Position numbers and translations under genes: made by a program. This document shows, one piece after another, positions 60,787 to 64,000 of a DNA stretch of 64,000 nucleotides. Source of the DNA: Mobilitalea sibirica (GTDB lineage: Bacteria; Bacillota; Clostridia; Lachnospirales; Lachnospiraceae); the NCBI RefSeq assembly GCF_015999265.1, contig NZ_JAEAGR010000010.1, forward strand, positions 1 through 64,000. Direction: 5' to 3'. The notes under the pieces are model-generated. The model made no database searches. It was not told the DNA's origin and saw nothing but the letters and a program-made list of their open reading frames with translations. The first letter of the stretch is position 1. Each line of letters opens with the position of its first letter.

Positions 60787-61122
60787 ATGAGCTTTGGAAA
60801 GATGAATACCTTTATTGATATTATCAGCACCGTGCCAATTAAAGATAAGGAAGGCTTTTCTATAAAGGGAGATGACATACTTGCTAGTGTACGTGCTTAT
60901 AAGGAAGATCGTCACAGCAGTGAACGGTGGACAAATATGGCTTCATTTTCTACTGCCTCTTGCCTATTTCGGTTTAGGAAAATTTCTGGTCTTAAGGTTA
61001 CAACAGAAATGGTCATAGTCTGTGATGACGGTAGATATCAAATTTTAAGTGTAGAAGATGTAAGAAGCCGTGGGATGTATATTGAGGTTTTAACTGAAAA
61101 GATAGAACCAACTGTGAGGTGA
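60787..61122 (+). CDS. Head closure protein (phage head-tail adaptor)
   Basis: This 111-residue protein starts at ATG 60787, one base after the previous stop. FGKMNTFIDIISTVPIKDKEGFSIKGDDILASVRAYKEDRHSSERWTNMASFSTASCLFRFRKISGLKVTTEMVIVCDDGRYQILSVEDVRSRGMYIEVLTEKIE is the beta-barrel stopper fold of SPP1 gp16-like proteins. It closes the channel after packaging. Confidence 0.92.
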   Translation: MSFGKMNTFIDIISTVPIKDKEGFSIKGDDILASVRAYKEDRHSSERWTNMASFSTASCLFRFRKISGLKVTTEMVIVCDDGRYQILSVEDVRSRGMYIEVLTEKIEPTVR

Positions 61123-61127
61123 TGGAT

Positions 61128-61559
61128 ATGGCAAGAGTAAATATCAAGATGCCAGAAGAATTTCTTTTAAAGGTATCCAGGTTATCTGACCAGACTGATG
61201 TAATTCTACCTAAAGTTTTAGAGGTTGGTGGTGAAGTGGTTCTGGCTAAAGTCAAAGGTAATCTTAGTAAAGCAATCGGCAGGGATACTAAATATTCATC
61301 AAGAAGCACTGGTGAACTGCTATCCTCATTGGGTCTTTCTGGTGCAAAGCAGGATAGAGGCGGCAACTTCAATGTGAAAGTTGGTTTTGCAGAGCCACGA
61401 TCAGATGGAGAAAGTAATGCTAAAATTGCTAGTATCATTGAATACGGAAAGCATGGTCAGCCTGCAAAACCCTTCTTGAAACCAGCGAGAACTACATCTA
61501 GAAAGGCTTGTATGAATACTATGATAGCCAAGCTAGAGGAGGAGATTAGTAAGATATGA
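61128..61559 (+). CDS. HK97 gp10-like tail completion protein
   Basis: This is a 143-residue protein: ARVNIKMPEEFLLKVSRLSDQTDVILPKVLEVGGEVVLAKVKGNLSKAIG..STGELLSSLGLSGAKQDRGGNFNVKVGFAEPRSDGESNAKIASIIEYGKHGQPAKPFLKPA. The IEYGKHGQPAKPFLKPA motif is diagnostic of gp10. ATG 61128 follows GAGGTGATGG. It overlaps the next gene by 4 bases. Confidence 0.92.
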   Translation: MARVNIKMPEEFLLKVSRLSDQTDVILPKVLEVGGEVVLAKVKGNLSKAIGRDTKYSSRSTGELLSSLGLSGAKQDRGGNFNVKVGFAEPRSDGESNAKIASIIEYGKHGQPAKPFLKPARTTSRKACMNTMIAKLEEEISKI

Positions 61560-61897
61560 ATATTTTAGAAGAACTGAATACCCTCATAACCGCTATACCA
61601 CTCCCCGTTGAAACCGGGGTCTTTTCAGGTTTAGCACCGGATGAGTATGCTGTGATACTTCCTCTTTCAGACATCTTCGAAGTCCATGCGGATAATCGTC
61701 CAGGATTTGATGTGCAGGAAGCTAGGATATCTCTGTTCTCAAAAATTAATTACTTAGAACGGAGAAGGCAGCTTACACAAGCTTTACTAGATGCAGACAT
61801 CACGGTGACAGAACGTCGGTATATTGGTCACGAGGACGATACCGGATATCACCATTATGCCATCGATGTGGCAAAAAACTATAGATTGGAGGAGTAA
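61556..61897 (+). CDS. Tail terminator-like minor protein
   Basis: This is a 113-residue protein: NILEELNTLITAIPLPVETGVFSGLAPDEYAVILPLSDIFEVHADNRPGFDVQEARISLFSKINYLERRRQLTQALLDADITVTERRYIGHEDDTGYHHYAIDVAKNYRLEE. The alpha/beta fold and position between gp10 and the tail tube match tail-terminator proteins (DUF3168-like). GGAGGAG precedes the ATG. Confidence 0.88.
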   Translation: MNILEELNTLITAIPLPVETGVFSGLAPDEYAVILPLSDIFEVHADNRPGFDVQEARISLFSKINYLERRRQLTQALLDADITVTERRYIGHEDDTGYHHYAIDVAKNYRLEE

Positions 61898-61900
61898 AAT

Positions 61901-62491
61901 ATGGCAACAATCGGTCTTGATAGATTGTACTATTCAAAAATAACTGAGGATACAAATGGTGAAGAAACCTATGCTGTACCTTCAGTTCTTGCAAAAGCTA
62001 TTACTGCCGAACTCTCGGTGGAGTTGGTAGAAGCAATTTTATATGCGGATGATGGTGCGGCCGAGGTCGTGAAGGACTTTAACAGTGGCACACTCACTCT
62101 TGGTGTAGATGACGTTGGTCCAACTGTAGCGGCAGATTTAACTGGTGCGACTACAGACGACAACGGAGTATTAATCTCAGCAAGTGAGAACGTGGGAACC
62201 CCTGTCGCGGTAGGATTTCGTGCTCAAAAGGCCAATGGCACATACCGATATTTTTGGCTATACAAAGTGATATTTGGATTACCAGCAACCAACTTACAGA
62301 CAAAAGCAGATACCATCACATTCTCTACACCCACGATTGAAGGAACGGTAATGAGAAGAAACAAGCTGGACGGTATGGGAAAACATCCATGGAAAGCAGA
62401 GGTCACAGAAGGTGATGCAGGTGTTTCTTCTGCAATTATAACAGGTTGGTTTACGGAAGTTTATGAACCAGTATATACACCTGAACCGTAG
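61901..62491 (+). CDS. Major tail (tube) protein, phi13 family
   Basis: This is a 196-residue tube protein: ATIGLDRLYYSKITEDTNGEETYAVPSVLAKAITAELSVELVEAILYADDGAAEVVKDFNSGTLTLGVDDVGPTVAADLTGATTDDNGVLI..VGFRAQKANGTYRYFWLYKVIFGLPATNLQTKADTITFSTPTIEGTVMRRNKLDGMG. The YADDGAAEVVKDFNSG and FWLYKVIF motifs are typical. It forms the hexameric tail tube. GGAGGAG precedes it. Confidence 0.94.
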   Translation: MATIGLDRLYYSKITEDTNGEETYAVPSVLAKAITAELSVELVEAILYADDGAAEVVKDFNSGTLTLGVDDVGPTVAADLTGATTDDNGVLISASENVGTPVAVGFRAQKANGTYRYFWLYKVIFGLPATNLQTKADTITFSTPTIEGTVMRRNKLDGMGKHPWKAEVTEGDAGVSSAIITGWFTEVYEPVYTPEP

Positions 62492-62499
62492 GAGGGAAA

Positions 62500-62889
62500 A
62501 TGATGGAGAATGAGAGAAGTGCAGCTATCAATATTGGTGGAAAAGAGTATGAACTTATATTAACTACACGTGCTACAAAGGCGATTGCTGGTCGATACGG
62601 TGGACTTGAAAATCTTGGTGAAAAGCTGATGAAGTCTGAAAACTTTGAGATGGCACTGGATGAGATTATATGGTTAATTACAATACTTGCAAACCAGTCT
62701 ATCTTAATTCAGAATCTCAGAAACAAGAATTCGCCAGAAGATTTGCTAACCGAGGAAGAGGTAGAAATCCTAACCACACCATTTGATCTGGCAGAATATA
62801 AAAACGCAATCACAGAAGCCATGTTTAAAGGTACGAAACGTAATGTGGAAAGTGAAGAAGAAACATCAAAAAACGTGGAAGTCGGGTAA
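62500..62889 (+). CDS. Tail assembly chaperone (gpG-like)
   Basis: This is a 129-residue helical protein: RSAAINIGGKEYELILTTRATKAIAGRYGGLENLGEKLMKSENFEMALDEIIWLITILANQSILIQNLRNKN..DLLTEEEVEILTTPFDLAEYKNAITEAMFKGTKRNVESEEETSKNVEVG. It corresponds to phage lambda gpG and stands between tail tube and tape measure. Near its end the slippery heptamer at 62868-62874 and a strong downstream hairpin signal a -1 frameshift, giving a longer gpGT-type product that ends at 63077. ATG 62500 or 62503 follows AGGAGG. Confidence 0.93.
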   Translation: MMENERSAAINIGGKEYELILTTRATKAIAGRYGGLENLGEKLMKSENFEMALDEIIWLITILANQSILIQNLRNKNSPEDLLTEEEVEILTTPFDLAEYKNAITEAMFKGTKRNVESEEETSKNVEVG

Positions 62890-62913
62890 CAGACACTGAA
62901 GTCTTTACCCGGC
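62868..62913 (+). promoter_or_regulatory. Programmed -1 ribosomal frameshift signal
   Basis: The heptamer A AAA AAC (62868-62874) is in phase with the chaperone frame (TCA AAA AAC). After a six-base spacer a hairpin begins. GTCGGGTAA (62881-62889) pairs with TTACCCGGC (62905-62913), with one G-U pair, and inside it AGAC pairs with GTCT across a single bulged C. Heptamer, spacer and stem together have the textbook layout of a frameshift stimulator. Confidence 0.9.
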
Positions 62914-63077
62914 TTTTTTACTATGGAACAGTTCAGATGGGCATGAATGCAGAGGAATTCTGGCTCATGCCAATTGGACTGTTTTTTGATTTATGGACCT
63001 GTCATAAGCAATGGCACGGAATCGAGAAACCAAGAAGAACTCGAACGATTGATGATATTATTCCACCAGGTATATAA
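62874..63077 (+). CDS. Frameshift extension of the tail chaperone (T part of gpGT)
   Basis: In the -1 frame after the slippery heptamer, translation reads RGSRVTDTEVFTRLFYYGTVQMGMNAEEFWLMPIGLFFDLWTCHKQWHGIEKPRRTRTIDDIIPPGI and stops at TAA 63075-63077. The aromatic, MNAEEFWLMP-type sequence is characteristic of the downstream frame of tail chaperone genes. It has no ribosome site of its own fit for separate translation. The product is thought to help load the tape measure protein in the tail. Confidence 0.88.
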   Translation, partial: RGSRVTDTEVFTRLFYYGTVQMGMNAEEFWLMPIGLFFDLWTCHKQWHGIEKPRRTRTIDDIIPPGI

Positions 63078-63091
63078 GGGGAGGTGATGGC

Positions 63092-64000
63092 ATGGCAGAC
63101 AATTTTGGATTAAAGATAGGCGTTGAGGGAGAGCGTGAATTTAAGAAGGCACTTTCTGAAATCAATCAATCCTTTAAGGTTCTAGGAAGTGAAATGTCTT
63201 TAGTAACCAGTCAGTTTGATAAAAACGATAAATCCATACAGTCGGTCACTGCCCGGAATGCGGTTCTGAATAAAGAAATTGATGCACAGAAAGATAAAAT
63301 TTCTACCCTTAAGGCTGCTCTTGATAATGCCACTACCTCGTTTGGTGAAAATGATCGTCGTACCCAAAACTGGCAGATACAACTAAATAAGGCTCAGGCA
63401 GAACTAAATGGCATGGAGCGTGAATTAGAGCAGTCTACAGTCGAAGCGGATAATCTTGGAGATGAACTTGAAGACTCGGGCAAAAGTGCAGAAGATGCTG
63501 GTGGTAAGTTTGATAAGCTCGGTGGCATACTGACTGGTATTGGTGTAGCAATGGGTACAGTTGCTGTTGCAGCTGGAGCTGCTGCAATTAAGTTAGGTAA
63601 AGAAGTAGTAACCCAATTTGGTGAGTTGGAGCAAAACCTTGGTGGCTCAGAAGCAGTTTTCGGTAAACACGCTGCTGCGATTCAGAAAAGCGGAGAGGAA
63701 GCCTATAAGAACCTCGGTGTCTCCCAAAGCGAGTATCTTGCGACTGCCAACAAAATGGGTGCATTATTCCAAGGTTCCGGAATCGAACAACAGAAAAGCT
63801 TAGAGCTTACTGAAAAAGCAATGCAACGTGCTGCTGATATGGCATCCGTTATGGGTATCGATATGTCTTCTGCTATGGAAGCGGTCACTGGTGCGGCAAA
63901 AGGCAACTTTACCATGATGGATAATTTAGGTGTTGCGATGAACGCTACAAACATTGAAGCCTATGCTCTCTCAAAGGGGTTGGATTTCACATGGAAAACT
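63092..64000 (+). CDS. Tail tape measure protein (partial, runs off the right edge)
   Basis: The frame opens at ATG 63092 after GGAGGTGATGGC and stays open to the last base, 303 codons so far. It begins MADNFGLKIGVEGEREFKKALSEINQSFKVLGSEMSLVTSQFDKNDKSIQSVTARN, goes through a long coiled coil, then a Gly/Ala-rich hydrophobic segment (LGGILTGIGVAMGTVAVAAGAAAIKLGKEVV). A TMP core region follows: ELEQNLGGSEAVFGKHAAAIQKSGEEAYKNLGVSQSEYLATANKMGALFQGSG..AADMASVMGIDMSSAMEAVTGAAKGN. It fixes the tail length. The rest of the protein and the tail tip genes are outside the window. Confidence 0.95.
   Translation, partial: MADNFGLKIGVEGEREFKKALSEINQSFKVLGSEMSLVTSQFDKNDKSIQSVTARNAVLNKEIDAQKDKISTLKAALDNATTSFGENDRRTQNWQIQLNKAQAELNGMERELEQSTVEADNLGDELEDSGKSAEDAGGKFDKLGGILTGIGVAMGTVAVAAGAAAIKLGKEVVTQFGELEQNLGGSEAVFGKHAAAIQKSGEEAYKNLGVSQSEYLATANKMGALFQGSGIEQQKSLELTEKAMQRAADMASVMGIDMSSAMEAVTGAAKGNFTMMDNLGVAMNATNIEAYALSKGLDFTWKT

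Larger units (their letters stand above)
33961..64000. mobile_element. Prophage, HK97-like siphovirus type (right end outside window)
   Basis: A continuous set of phage genes runs from about 34 kb past the window edge: family A polymerase, DUF2800, DUF2815, D5-type primase, VRR-NUC, SNF2 helicase, terminase subunits, portal, ClpP-like protease, HK97 capsid, connector, tail tube, chaperone pair and tape measure. Several homing-type nucleases and one RIT element interrupt it. The late genes are intact by eye. No phage integrase, CI-type repressor, holin or endolysin is seen, and no att site could be assigned; the left border is a guess. Confidence 0.9.

Noticed and set aside
1-64000. tRNA or rRNA genes, including a tRNA attachment site for the prophage
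   Set aside because: I saw no cloverleaf-like sequence or rRNA stretch while reading either strand; a tRNAscan run would settle it.

Overview
The window looks like the chromosome of an AT-rich, endospore-forming Clostridia member, most likely Lachnospiraceae. This rests on low G+C host genes with strong AGGAGG ribosome sites, a clostridial-type argJ-argB-argD cluster, a GerMN lipoprotein, a Csp-like subtilase and a Lachnospiraceae-type HK97-like prophage. The taxonomic call is inference; no rRNA or tRNA gene was seen.

Host part (1 to about 33.9 kb). The left flank has the end of a probable transposase, then a rightward run: DegV protein, SpoU/TrmH rRNA methylase, MFS transporter, glycerophosphodiesterase and alpha/beta hydrolase. 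Two leftward paralogous secreted proteins with VPKTG sorting-like tails follow, then argG. Rightward again come maf, a GNAT gene translationally coupled to argJ, argB and argD. A 236-bp inverted-repeat element lies between argJ and argB, and a second structured element follows argD. Next are a YdcZ/DUF606 transporter, ComEA, a two-component system, a GerMN lipoprotein and ComEC. ComEA and ComEC supply DNA-uptake functions, and the sensor pair lies between them.

Accessory segment (21.7 to 25.2 kb). The end of comEC is followed by REP-like repeats and a REP-associated tyrosine transposase. Then comes an unusual AIG2-like/two-TM fusion protein, and then a diverged 168-bp second copy of the 3' part of comEC. 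From 25.4 to 32.1 kb the leftward genes are cell-wall and spore related (SpoIID-like/peptidoglycan-binding protein, amidase, Csp-like subtilase), plus a GNAT gene and a frameshifted RACo-type corrinoid activator. Two broken regulator genes lie at 32.3-33.6 kb.

Prophage (about 33.9 kb to beyond the window end). A leftward replication block (small ORF, Rrp5-like protein, DUF2800, DUF2815, NUMOD4/HNH, family A DNA polymerase) diverges from the rightward block at a repeat-rich regulatory region (39.44-39.68 kb). The rightward block has a DUF4406 gene split by a 'recombinase in trio' element, then primase-helicase, VRR-NUC, SNF2 helicase, sigma-like regulator and HNH protein. Terminase, two DNA methyltransferases, portal, ClpP-like protease, HK97 capsid and head-tail genes follow. 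A tail chaperone gene has a clear -1 frameshift signal, and the tape measure gene runs off the right edge. No phage integrase, CI-like repressor or lysis gene is visible, so the lysogeny and lysis modules must lie outside the window or be lost.

The most interesting structures are the RIT insertion whose removal restores a reading frame, the RAYT/AIG2 island bounded by duplicated comEC sequence, the two structured elements in the arg cluster, and the divergent phage control region.
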